Shown: piece after piece, positions 48,401 through 59,299 of the stretch
Position numbering within the stretch: the first letter of the stretch is position 1
Layout of the letters: every line of letters begins with the position of its first letter
Assembly: GCF_014805625.2 (NCBI RefSeq)
Contig: NW_023998456.1
Span: forward strand, 556,061 to 620,060
DNA length: 64,000 bases
Reading direction: 5' to 3'
Source of the DNA: Glossina fuscipes
Lineage: Eukaryota; Arthropoda; Insecta; Diptera; Glossinidae
Notes under the pieces: model-generated
Seen by the model: the letters and a program-made list of their open reading frames with translations, nothing else
Databases searched by the model: none
Told to the model about the DNA's origin: nothing
Made by a program: the position numbers and the translations under genes

Positions 48401-50060
48401 CTGTCTCTCTTCACACCGCTTTCTGCCATCATCCTGTTACACCTGCAGGCGCATCCCTTGAGAGATTTGCCATATTTTAAAAAAGAAAGGGCAAGTTTAA
48501 TTAAATTGCCTCGCCCACGTAAATCGTTACCTCCGAATGATTGCGATCGTTTTAAATATAAAATGCGTTACAAAAAGTTACAAAATTCGTTCCAAAGTAA
48601 ACTTCTCTTTCTCAGTCACCGCGGCTTGTCGTGGTTTAAGATCAAGCTGATGAAGCCATACATTCAATTCCTTTCCACTAAACAAGCGTTTCGCTCGAAA
48701 AACACCCCTACGCAGCATTTCATAATAAGTATGGTGCACCCATCTGGTCAATGACCTTCTCATACAAAATTTGTTACTTGATATTTCGTCTCCCAAACGA
48801 GAAGATGGATCTTTGACTCAGCTCAACTAGCCGCAAGCAGATTTAAAAAAAAAAATACTATACTTATATTTTCCATAGTTTAGTTCTTCGCTTAGAAACT
48901 CCTCAATTCGAACTTCGGATGTTTTATGTGGGAATTTCTCTTCTTTGACTTATGCGATTCGATATAAATACCACTTGAATTTGTATAAGTAAATCTTGGA
49001 AAGTAGACATAATTAACGCGTGAAATTTTCAGCTCGAGCACTGTTCGGACACTCGGACAAACTGTTCGTTTTTCCATTTCAACACTTGCTTTCAATAAAA
49101 AGTTATACTTGCCAGCATACTTTTCAGCCTCCGCTACTGCACTTATAATTAAAGGTCAATAAGATATCTTTTGATATACTCCAGATTTGGGATCTAATTC
49201 TATTCAACGTTTACTCATAGGGCAATTTTTACACTTTAAGGAAAGCATTTTTTTTTTTAATTTCTGTTGTTGATCTTCTTCTTGTTCTGCTATTCAGAAA
49301 ATCAGCAACCGATTTTTCTGACATTTTCCAAAGTTTTGAAAATTCCATTTTCAATAAAATTATATGCTATTACATCGTATACGTGATTTTAATCAAAGTA
49401 TGTATTACCACGTTTTTGTCTTAAGTCACTTAGTCACCAAGCGGAGAAGTAAGTTTTTTGCTTAAATCTTTTAAAAAGATTGTAGAAAAAGCACGAATTT
49501 ATCAAAAATGAAAATAAATAAAATTTGATTTTTCAACAATTTTTGGACACAAACCTAGCGAGCAGTTAGTCGAATAGAAACAGTAGAAATTTTCTTTATT
49601 TTCTACCCTGGCAATTCTATGTCCACAACTCAAATAAAATCCTTCCTAATTAAAATAATTTTAGATAAACTAATTACCATAAATGTTATACCTTACACAG
49701 GATCTGCTAAATTGAATAATTCGTAACAACAATTATACGCAAAACACATAGGAACTATTATTTCATAAATAAATAACAAAATATTTACTTACAGAATACA
49801 GAGGCTAACACGTAAAATACATTTTGGTAATGACGTGTGTAACATCCCTGGTTTAAGTTAAGATACGTCGATAGCAAAAGCGTGTTATTCTTTTATAAAT
49901 GCCAAAACAGTCATAAAACATATTGGATAAAATATTGAAAAAATCATATAATAAATGTAGGCATGTAAATTTGACGATTAATAGAAAAATATGCTAACTA
50001 TAATTGCGGTCATATGTCAGCTGTTTCATTGACAAAGGGTGAATCGTATGAAATTACTTT
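48400..50060. other. DNA upstream of the hydratase gene
   Basis: Holds a 134-residue plus frame (48350-48754) that starts inside the SINE, and overlapping minus frames; none resembles a known protein. The promoter of the hydratase must lie at its right end, but I see no clear TATA box or named core element. Confidence 0.4.
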
Positions 50061-50138
50061 TCACTTGTTCTTTGTATTTTGATAGCGTTCATTCGTTTAG
50101 TAAAATCTCTTTCAGTAACATTAAGTTTGTTAGTAAAT

Positions 50139-51020
50139 ATGTTTTCATATAGACTACGGTATTCGGTCTTTGCCATGCGATTTATTAATTTTCGACGTAG
50201 TTACTCCGTACTAAGCGAAGGCAGGGAAATCCTTGTAGAACGTCTTGCCGGCAATCAAAGTGGAATAACTGTGTTAGGCCTCAATCGTCCAGAAGCCAAA
50301 AATGCCTTTAGCCGAGATTTAGTGGATACATTTTCTGATATTTTGGTTGACTTGAAAAAAGACAATAGTTCTCGTGTGGTTGTTTTACGTAGCTTGACAC
50401 CAGGCGTATTCTGTGCCGGTGCCGATTTAAAAGAGCGTAAAGGCATGTCCGAAAAGGAAGTGAGTGAATTTGTTACGCAATTGCGGCAACTTTTAATAAA
50501 TATTGAGCAACTTCCCATGCCAGTAATTGCAGCTTTGGATGGTGCCGCGCTTGGTGGCGGTTTTGAAATGGCTTTAGCTTGTGATATGCGCACCGCTGCT
50601 GAAAACGCTAAAATGGGTTTAGTCGAGACTAAACTAGCAATCATACCTGGAGCTGGTGGTACGCAAAGATTGCCGCGTATTTTATCTCCAGCGTTAGCTA
50701 AAGAATTAATCTTCACTGCCCGTGTTTTCACAGGCGCCGACGCCCAGCGAATGGGTATTGTAAACCACGTCGTTGCTCAAAATAAATCGGGCGATGCTGC
50801 ATACCTTAAGGCAGTAAGCTTAGCGGAGGAAATCCTACCAAACGGTCCAATTGGTGTTCGTATGGCTAAGCTGGCCGTTGATAAAGGCATTCAAGTCGAT
50901 CTTACTACAGGTTACTCCATCGAGGAAGTGTGTTACGCCCAAGTAATACCAACGAAAGACCGCCTGGAGGGACTTGAAGCGTTTGCGGAAAAACGTAAAC
51001 CTGTTTATAAAGGAGAATGA
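50139..51020 (+). CDS. Auh: Methylglutaconyl-CoA hydratase, mitochondrial (AUH / CG8778 type)
   Basis: A complete 293-residue enoyl-CoA hydratase/isomerase (crotonase) protein; it hydrates 3-methylglutaconyl-CoA to HMG-CoA in mitochondrial leucine breakdown. It resembles human AUH along its whole length: FCAGADLKER at 91-100 (oxyanion hole, A93 and nearby G), LGGGFEMALACD at 138-149 with Glu143, and LVETKLAIIPGAGGTQRLPR at 161-180 with Glu163, the two expected catalytic glutamates. The end IPTKDRLEGL...AFAEKR...YKGE matches the family. The first 25 or so residues are rich in Arg, Phe and Ser with no acids, as for a mitochondrial targeting peptide. I start at the first in-frame ATG (50139); the frame is open upstream to about 50079 but lacks an ATG. 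No intron interrupts it. The stop is followed after two bases by a 10-N assembly gap. It is convergent with Camta. Confidence 0.93.
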   Translation: MFSYRLRYSVFAMRFINFRRSYSVLSEGREILVERLAGNQSGITVLGLNRPEAKNAFSRDLVDTFSDILVDLKKDNSSRVVVLRSLTPGVFCAGADLKERKGMSEKEVSEFVTQLRQLLINIEQLPMPVIAALDGAALGGGFEMALACDMRTAAENAKMGLVETKLAIIPGAGGTQRLPRILSPALAKELIFTARVFTGADAQRMGIVNHVVAQNKSGDAAYLKAVSLAEEILPNGPIGVRMAKLAVDKGIQVDLTTGYSIEEVCYAQVIPTKDRLEGLEAFAEKRKPVYKGE

Positions 51021-51022
51021 TT

Positions 51023-51032
51023 NNNNNNNNNN
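51023..51032. other. Assembly gap (10 N)
   Basis: Ten N bases, two bases after the hydratase stop codon. The true gap size may differ, so the distance from stop codon to poly-A site is uncertain. Confidence 0.99.
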
Positions 51033-51265
51033 AGAGAGAGCACAGAGTTGCGTTCAATAAATGGCAATGCATCGAATCTGTTAAGAGAGAGAGAGCGAGA
51101 GACTGTCTCCTCAAATGTGTTAAATCTAAACTTGCAAAAAGTGACAATGTAAAATTTTCGCGCCTAACGATAGGCAGCCACTTTCTTAATAAACTTTTTT
51201 CTTTGTTCCTTTTATTAAATACAACAAACACATGAAGCGAATAATAATAAAACTTTATTTAAATT
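51033..51265 (+). terminator. 3' UTR and poly-A signals of the hydratase gene
   Basis: Two AATAAA hexamers lie downstream of the stop codon, at 51188-51193 and 51246-51251. The second, in an AATAATAATAAAAC context, is followed by T-rich sequence. Either could end the transcript; the choice is inference. Confidence 0.5.
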
Positions 51266-51269
51266 TAAT

Positions 51270-52560
51270 GTAGTTACAGAAATTTACAGAAATCTAGTAG
51301 AGATTTTGGTTTATAATTTTTTGATACATTTTTTTTTTAAATTAAATTTATTATAGTTTCGAAAATTTTATATATTATAATAGCAAGATCTTTTGTTGCT
51401 CTTGTTGTTGCCATTTCATAACATAGTTGGCTTATTAGCAATATTTGTTTTTCTTTTTTGTTTTTTCATCATATATGTATAATTGATTTTTTTCATTCGC
51501 ATTATATATATATATATATATATATTTAAGTTCTTGAGTTTTGTTTTTTTATTTTCTCTCTTCATAATTATAAATCGATGTTGAGAAAGCAATAGCAATT
51601 AAAATCTTTCCGTTCGATATCTTAAAAATAATTTTCCAAAAATTATTTCCAATTCCGTAATTGCTTCAATTATTAACTCGTAAATTTTCGATTAAAGGTC
51701 GAAACTAGCTGAGACCTAAAACGTTCTATAGCATCTTGAGCCATTTACAAAAACAAACACCACCACGCGTTTAGCACACAATTATTAACTCCCTCCTCAA
51801 CAGGTGTTCAGATCTACATCAGGTAGTGGGATTCATAGGAATCGTTAAGCTGCATTGACTGGACGCTTGGGCGAGTACATCAGACAATACTTTGTTTAAA
51901 GGCGACCCACTAGCTGACATCATGCCTCCTCTCTTTCATTATAGCTTAGATCATTTGTGGTGCCAGTTTGTGTGGGTGTATGGAATACAAAAAAACGACT
52001 TGAGATGGGCCTAATTTTTATTATACCGATCGCCCGCGAATCATTTTCTGCATCGATCTACACTTGTTCAACTGTCTTTCCATTATTAGACTTAGGGTTG
52101 TTTCCTTCGAGCAAACTTATGGTAACAAAACGGAGTTTTTATTACGCTTCTAATACTTGCATTTTCCCATTGCTAGAACGATTTTTTTCTTATGTGTTCC
52201 ACAAAGGATGTCTACACAGAGTCTGGACAAACTCGAAATTGTAAAGCTTAGCCGTGTCTATCCGTCTTTTGGTCTTTTTATCGTTTGTTATCCAAACCTT
52301 TCCTTACAAACTATGAAATTTAGCGCCTTTAGTGCAGGAGAAGTCGTATAGGTGATAATGTATGTGCAACTACACTCGTAGTAATATAAATGTTACCTAC
52401 AATTATTTATCTGACCTATCAAAAAAGGGTTACTATAAACATGATGTTCCGTCGTTAGTAACACTACAGTGGGTCACTTTATCCCCATTAAATACCGCCC
52501 TATCAGCCTACCATACACCAACCTACACCTATCCATATAACGACTTTTTAAAATAAGCGC
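51270..52560. other. AT-rich spacer
   Basis: Contains a short (TA)n run near 51505 and T-rich simple sequence to 51.7 kb, then ordinary DNA. No gene is recognised. Confidence 0.45.
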
Positions 52561-52569
52561 AATTGATAG

Positions 52570-52805
52570 AAAAAATGGTCCGACCCGACTAATGCGATTG
52601 AAGAGTTCGCGTTTGAGCCGAAACTCACTGGTGAACCAATTTTCTATGAAATATCCCAAAAATTACCGCTTGTAGGTTGAATAAAGGAAAACAAGGCGGA
52701 CAGATGGACTGACAAGCTTAGATCGATTCAGAAAGTGATTCCGAAAAACGATCGGCCTATATGGATGTTGCATACATCCGCACAAACCTGATATACTCCT
52801 GCGCC
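52570..52805 (-). repeat. Fragment of the interspersed repeat
   Basis: On the minus strand: AGGAGTATATCAGGTTTGTG, then GGATGTATGCAACATCC, a GATCTAAGCTTGTCAGTCC segment and CATCTGTCCGCC near 52700, and at the far end CGGGTCGGACCATTTTT near 52580. These are the landmarks of the family, weakly preserved. Confidence 0.5.
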
Positions 52806-53829
52806 GCAAGCGCTGTAGGGTGTCATCAATAAATAAAACAAGTCATTTAGTATAGTTGAAGCAACCGTAACATTTGGAACATTGTTATTGAAATTTTAAG
52901 AAAATGATAATGAAAGATTTTTCCATTTGCTATTGCAAGCAATGCAGAAGTTTATATTAACCCTTGAATTGAGGTATTTCCATTAAAAGGTCAATCCCGA
53001 CGGTTGCGAACCCGAATTTTTCTTATAAATTATTTCATAATATCATTATATGTATTTATGTTAACGTAAATTAACCTATTTTGTTACATCAAAAAGAAAA
53101 AAAATTTTAATAACAAATGAAGAAATTTCATATCTATACAAGTATAGGTGCGAGCTGTCCAATGGATAATTATTGATGTGTAAAGTAAGAAAAAAAAAAG
53201 AAAACAAAGCAAAACTTTAAATATTTAATAATCAAAATATATTTTCCTTATATCCACCACTCAAGGACACGAGCCGAAATAGGACTCAGAAAACTGGCAA
53301 AATAAAGACATTGCTGATTAGGGTGAAGGCTTGAGATTTTTTAGCCATAACAGTCGTGAGAATGATTGGAAATTGGACAGACGTACAAATTTCCAATAGA
53401 AGTTGATATTTGACTTAGCGGTAATTTAGACGTCCGATCAAAGACCGATTTATGGCTGTCGGCATCGAATGCACTATCGTTCAAGATGGTTGAATCGAAT
53501 GCGTGTTCGACGTTGACAGCCAGCAGCCGACCCTAAATTAGAAAATAAGCGTAAAGCCCAGCCATCTATGTGAGAAATCGGTTACGCAGGCGTTTTATCC
53601 AAATTTTTATTTATTTATTTATTCATTTTTAAACCAAAGGAGAAATCCTTCTATAATCTGGAATTTCTGCCTAAAAGATTTTAAGAACTAAGTCGCTTGT
53701 TCTCCTTTACTTTCTTGTGGAATGATTTTCGAATACACTGCTAGCGGATAGCAGTTCCACTTCTGTGTCGAGCGCGATAGTCTGCCTTTGTCCATTTTTT
53801 GTTAACTGATTATAAGAACTCTGAGAATT

Positions 53830-54720
53830 AATAAAATTATATTCGGCAGTGACCGAATCTTTTACACCCATCACCGATTGCTCTAAAACAAAAGGACCAA
53901 ATAAGAAAAAAAAAAAAAAATCTAAATCTCCATACTCCATAACATTGGATGATCCTTTGATTGGATCCTTGCTGATTTGTTCTATTTTCGTAGAATAAAA
54001 ATGGAAGTGTATGAGTAACGAGCAAAAAATCGTCGCTTCATCCGAGCTGTTGGGTCAAATTTCAAATTTATACACTTGCAAAGAACAGAAAGGAATGCCG
54101 TAAGACCTACATTCAACTGAAGCAAACAAATTGTTTTATTATATCTATCAGAAAGTTCGGGCCGTCGAATCATGGTTTCCGAATATGGTCCGGAAGGCTA
54201 TCTTGAGCTGAATCAAGTCTTTCCGAAATCTCCGACGTTGTCAAAAAATGATTTTGCTTTAACACGATCTTGAAAGTAGCGTCGTTGCAAAAAACCAGAA
54301 CGTGGTTTATCGGAAAGGTCGAAATCACATGTTTGAAGTTTTTTGAACCGTCTTCTATTCTGTTCTGTTAGATCCTGTACCTGTCCTAAACATTGTAAAA
54401 GAATTTCTACACGCTTCTGTAGCATTTGCTCTTTGTCAGAATTCGTACAATAGACAGTGGCCTTTACTGCACGATCGCATCTCACATAGTGCTGGGACAA
54501 TATACAGTATACATTCAGTGAGAGAAAGAGAGAGCGAAATAGGCGTCAAGTGAATATGCGCATATTTGATGGAACGTGTTGTAACCGGAAGGAACGAAAC
54601 TTTCCGGTAGACCCGTATTATGTATACCTTATGGGATATTTGAAGCTTTCTTCTGGGTGTTGCAAGCGTTTTCACAAAACGATGAATATTCTTCGGTGAT
54701 GGGTATGAAAAGCAAGCTAG
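53830..54720 (-). repeat. Near full-length copy of the interspersed repeat
   Basis: Read on minus from 54710 it starts CATCACCGAAGAATATTCAT and GCTTGCAACACCCAGAAG, then AAGGTATACATAATACGGG. It ends at about 53890-53830 with GGTGATGGGTGTAAAAGATT and the palindrome-like TTCGGTCACTGCCGAA, then TATAATTTTATT. Length is about 890 bp, like the copy at 41301. Its middle holds a possible mariner fragment (54213-54500). Confidence 0.65.
54213..54500 (-). mobile_element. Possible mariner transposase fragment
   Basis: A 95-residue minus frame contains FKKLQTCDFDLSDKPRSG, which matches the segment (RFKSGDFDLSDKPRSG type) before the DNA-binding linker of mariner transposases. The flanking residues match less well. 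No terminal repeats were found, and the rest of the transposase is absent. It sits inside a copy of the interspersed repeat, so it would be a later insertion. Confidence 0.5.
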
Positions 54721-54899
54721 AAGCAAACACCGTGTGTAATTGGTTTAGAACAGGAGCAAGTAATCCATTGGTAAAACAACTTTGAAAACAAATTTGAAAG
54801 AAGTCTTTAAACAAACGAACATTGGTAATTTTGGACTTTATAGCAAATATTGAATTATTGAATATCCAAAGCAATCTCAATCAGTTAACAATTAACAGT

Positions 54900-55760
54900 T
54901 AAGCCTTATTCGACAAAGGAATGCTGTTTCTGTTACTTGTCCGTTTGAAGTGGTGGTTATTCAAGATTCGCGTGAAGGCGAACATAATTTTATTAATTAT
55001 TTAATAACTTTTAATATAATTAAGTCAATAAGATAAATAGCAAAAATTTCGTAAGTAGTGGTATGTCAATAGTCGAGTAGTAATATCATTAATATTAGAG
55101 TAGTAGAAGCAACTATGGATTTTGTATAAAATAAAATCTAATCTAATAATAACTAAGCTAAAAATTATTATTATTTTTTGGTTTTTTTTTTATATATATA
55201 GGATTTTGTTTGACATTAAAGCTGTTAAAATATTTTTAATTTATATTTGTTTTTTTTTTTTCCTTTTTTGTTTTAGTTAATTTCACTAGTTTAGGAAGAA
55301 GTTATAAGAAAAATTAAAAAAAAATTTAGTTTTAGTGATATTTAATATTACTTTTTAATAATTTATAACATAAGAGAAAAAGAATTTTTGATTTTAATAT
55401 ATATATATATTCGTGACATTTATTAAAAATCTAATTTTTCACTTCGTTTCCTTTATTTGTTTTATTAATACGCTTAAATTAATAAATAAATCTGAAAAGG
55501 AAACAAAATTTTTGTTTTTCATATTTTTAATGCCATCGTAGCCGGCTTGAGGTACTGAAGTAGATAAATAATCGATAATAAGATAAAAAGAAAAGAAAAA
55601 AAATAATATTAAAAATAATAATATACGTACTGTATATACATAAACATAATATTGATGGCGTAGTGATGGTACATTCGTATGTGTGTGTGTATCTAAATAA
55701 CTTGTAAATACCGAAATAATATTAAAAAAAAAAAAAAAAATGAATGCGACTTAAACCGAA
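54900..55760. other. AT-rich spacer
   Basis: Almost only A and T, with TAATAATA, poly-T and TATATA tracts. No gene or repeat family is recognised. Confidence 0.5.
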
Positions 55761-55829
55761 TTTCTTTGGTCTACCACCGTTTGCGGGGTTTTTGTTTCAC
55801 CGACAAAACAACAGCAATGATATATCTAA

Positions 55830-56668
55830 TACATCACTCAATAAGTCTCTGGTCTGAAGCATATATAGCAATACTCGTACGATTTCTGAATAGTACCAGC
55901 TTTCAAACGATAGGTGTCAAAATTATTTCAGAAACGGCAGGTGTTTGGATAATCCCTAATGGAAAAGTCGGGAGTCGGCTTACGGTTCTTGTTATCGAGA
56001 AATATCGAGCATTTCTTTTTTAGTCATGATACCATGATACCACAAATATCCCTTTTTAAATACACCGAAAGAGAAGCCCAACCCAACGAAAGCAATAGAG
56101 TATCGGATTATGACGACTCGTCTCGTCGAAAACCAACAATTTATCGATGGTTTGCCGATTTGAAACGAAATAGTACGAAACCCAGTAATGTTCAATGCTC
56201 TGCTCGCCCAAATTCGGCGATCGTTCCAGAAAACATAAAAAAGATGCACAAAATCGTTTTGAAAGTTCGTAAAGCGAAGTCGCTTGAGATAACTGACACC
56301 TTAAAGATACCAGAAGTCAGTGCATTTCCTATTTTCCGCAATTTGCCGCCTTTGCTTACTTTTGATGGCAATATATTAATGATTCAAAGTGCTGTCTGGG
56401 GCTGTTTAGGCAAATTAAAAGAGAGCCGTGCGGCCAGTAATCGACAAAGTGACAGCGAAGTTAAAAGCCGACTGAGACGATTATGGAGTCTGTATTTGCG
56501 GATACACATGTTATAATATTTGTTATCTATCTTAGAAAGGAAGAAGGGATCAGTCAGTGTCATTACAATAAGGGTGAATTAATCGTCGCAGGGTCAAGAA
56601 ATTTTAGCATGGGTGTGTCGTCAGTGTCGCCTTGTATATGTCAGAGCGGGGACTTACTCTGTGATGTA
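55830..56668 (+). mobile_element. Internally deleted mariner (irritans-type) with both ends
   Basis: Left end TACATCACTCAATAAGTC, then CTGGTCTGAAGCATATATAG. The right end in reverse complement is TACATCACAGAGTAAGTC, then CCCGCTCTGACATATACAAG. These are matching terminal inverted repeats of the ATAAGTCCCCGGTCTGAC type, and both abut a TA. In between, frames on plus read STIYRWFADLKRN-like sequence (TIYRWFADLKR), SARPNSAIVPENIKKMHKIV, EITDTLKIPE, then LLTFDGN, SNRQSDSEVK, and RKKGSVSVIT near 56560. These are scattered parts of an irritans-type transposase in the right order. At 839 bp it is some 450 bp shorter than a whole mariner and carries stops and frameshifts, so it is inactive. The C-terminal PHPPYSPD block is missing. 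Confidence 0.85.
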
Positions 56669-56669
56669 T

Positions 56670-58090
56670 TCATTACTACTCCAAAGAGATAAGCCCGTAA
56701 ACAATTGCTTCATCGGTTAACACGAAACAATAACATTTATTTATTTATGTTGGCTATGGGTGAAGCCATTCATCTGTTTGGCTGACTTTCTAATTTAATC
56801 CGATGAAGAGGTCATGAAGTCCAAACTTTTGGACTTGAAATCGACGAATCAGCAAGTCGAATTGCTTTGGGTTATGGGTCTTTTGTTTGAAAATACACTT
56901 TGAAACTTCTGCAGCGATCACATGATCAAGTGTCTGGGACTGTAATTAGAAACACATGAACTTAAGAACTTGAAAAAGCGGGAAACTTTACTGTGAGTTC
57001 TAGGTGGTTATAATGGGGCCCCAACTGTTCCTCTCTAATAATTGCAAGCATTTGAAAGGACTTCACTATCCTATCCCGCGTGGTAGATGAAAAGGAAAAA
57101 TAGAAAAAAATAAAAGAAATTAATTAATACCTTATTATCTTTACATAAAACCTTTTCACAAGTTATGGTTTTTTTCTTCTCAGTTGTCAAATATTTTGTT
57201 TGCAAAATTTAAAAAATCAAAATTTGTATTAAAATAATTCACAAAATTTCGAATTAATTGTTATTATATTTATTGTATCCATACAAAGACATACGTAAAA
57301 CATATGCTCGTGCATACACTCCTACACAAATACGTAATAAGTTATTCACAGCCTTTGAACAAACATTTTATTTATTTATTTAATTATTGTTTTCTTATTT
57401 TTATTTTTTTTTTTTTTTAAATTTTCTCATTTTGTTTTTCGTTTATCATTATTATCATTAAATTTATATTCTTCTTTTAATATTCCTGTCATTTCATTTC
57501 TTAACAATTCTCTATTGAGCTTAAATGTTCTTCTTCTTGTTGTTTGTTTTTTTACAATAGTTTTTCACATTCACATTTTTAATTCATTATCTGTGCATTA
57601 CAACAAAGGCGGGTTAAATTAAAGAAGTTTCCAAATTATAAACATAAATAAAACTTAAATTAATTTCACTACTCTTGCAAAGTTTTGAATATATATATAT
57701 ATATATATATTTTAATATTTAATTTGTGAAAACATAAAATTGTTTATAGTTTATGAACTTTTTTTATAAATAATTTTTTCCATTTTTTTTTTTTGTTTTT
57801 ACTTTTTGAAGTTTTCATCTTATGAAAGCTTTACATTGTGGACGGACTAAACTAACAATTTCTTATATGAGTTTTATTTTAATTTATTAATTTATTTAAT
57901 AATCTTTTTCTTGGGTTCAGTTATTATTATTATTAATATTCATTATTATTAATATTGATCGTTAGAAGTAAACTTTTTCGTATTACAAAACAACTTCCAA
58001 GCAATAATTCAAATACGAATCCTAAACCACATTTATTTCTGCAAATCATTTCCAAATTCAAATTTTTTATTTTTGATTATTTTCGTAATG
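56670..58090. other. AT-rich spacer
   Basis: From 57.1 kb on it is mostly poly-T, TTATTATT and a (TA)n run at 57689-57710. No gene is recognised; a distal 3' UTR of Camta cannot be excluded. Confidence 0.45.
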
Positions 58091-58094
58091 AAAA

Positions 58095-58200
58095 CAAGAT
58101 GAAAAAAAAACCGAATCTTTTATATCCATCATCGTTTGATGTAACGACCCTCTGGGCTCCCTGAAATTCCCCTCCGAGGGTTGTAAACATTCGGAACAAG
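58095..58200 (-). repeat. Rearranged fragment of the interspersed repeat
   Basis: On the minus strand a GTTTACAACCCTCGGAGGGG front-type segment is followed within about 60 bases by GATGATGGATATAAAAGATT and CGG, the end-type segment. The two ends have been brought together, which suggests a large internal deletion. Confidence 0.5.
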
Positions 58201-58499
58201 AATGAAATTTTATTATTGTATAATATTGCGTGGGCGTGGCTGATATTTTCCCACTTTTGCACAATTGCTGCAAGATAACCAATGAAAATTTGTATCCTTG
58301 CATCTCTTGTAGTTTATATAAGCAAGAACCAAGTAACCAATTTTTTTTTTATTTTTTGAAACAGAGGCGGTATCAGATTACGTCTTCTATTGAGGTCTTA
58401 TTTTTTGATCAATTTGGCTAAGTTTCATTACCAGTCTACGTGCGAACACTCCCAGTTCTATACACCAAATTTGGAGTGGATTGCTACATTTTTGCGTCC

Positions 58500-58630
58500 A
58501 GTTTACCTTGATATTTACAAGGACAGACAGATGGACATACTTAAATCGATTTACAATTCGCTGCTTATATATACACTTTGTAAGGTCTCTGTTGCATCCC
58601 CTCATCCTTCGATGATGGATATAATAATTG
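58500..58630 (-). repeat. Front fragment of the interspersed repeat
   Basis: On minus from 58625: CCATCATCGAAGGATGAGGG, ATGCAACAGAGACC, AAAGTGTATATATAAGC, AATCGATTTAAGTATGTCC and ATCTGTCTGTCC. These are the front landmarks of the family in order. Confidence 0.6.
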
Positions 58631-59299
58631 GCATTTTGATGTTAACCTTTCATTTTGTCTTTCGTTTTCTGTTAAAGAAAATAATACTTAATAAAACTTT
58701 ACTTTAAGCTCGCTGATATACACTGACTATCTACACAGCACTAAAGACCAAATGCATTTGTTCAAGTGACTGTCATTTTGGTTGCTACGCGCAAAAGTTT
58801 AAAAGACGATTCATATATAAAAGCTAATAGGTACCCACAGGGAAATGAATCACTCGCAGATTTACTTCAAGTTTTTGACTTTTGCCTTGATGATAAAGAC
58901 TCCATGGTTAATGGGCAAGACTTTTCCTAAAGTTTTTAAGTCCTCTTGAATGCAATTAAATAGATTTGCAAAAGAAACGGCGAGGAAAGTATGATTTTCT
59001 AAAATAGCTTCGCCTAACTCGGTCGTATTTTAAAAAATTGAAATCACCCATTGAATGAAGGCGTCTTCAATTAAATTAAAGTACCAAAATGCCTGCTACT
59101 AAAGTGCAGAAGGCAAAGCGTTGCTTTAATACCAACGAAACAATTCCGGTGACTTTTTACACAGAATCTTTATATCGCTTATTGATAAATAAATACATTT
59201 GAAGTCACGATTCATTTCAAGATGAAGTGAAAACATACTTATAAATATCGCAAGGATATAAAAATCGAATGATAAACGCAAATTTAAAGCAATTATTAA

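Noticed and set aside
48350..48754. 134-residue plus frame
   Set aside because: Begins inside a SINE copy and continues into sequence without recognisable motifs.
50255..50731. 158-residue frame antisense to the hydratase
   Set aside because: It is a shadow of the real gene on the opposite strand.
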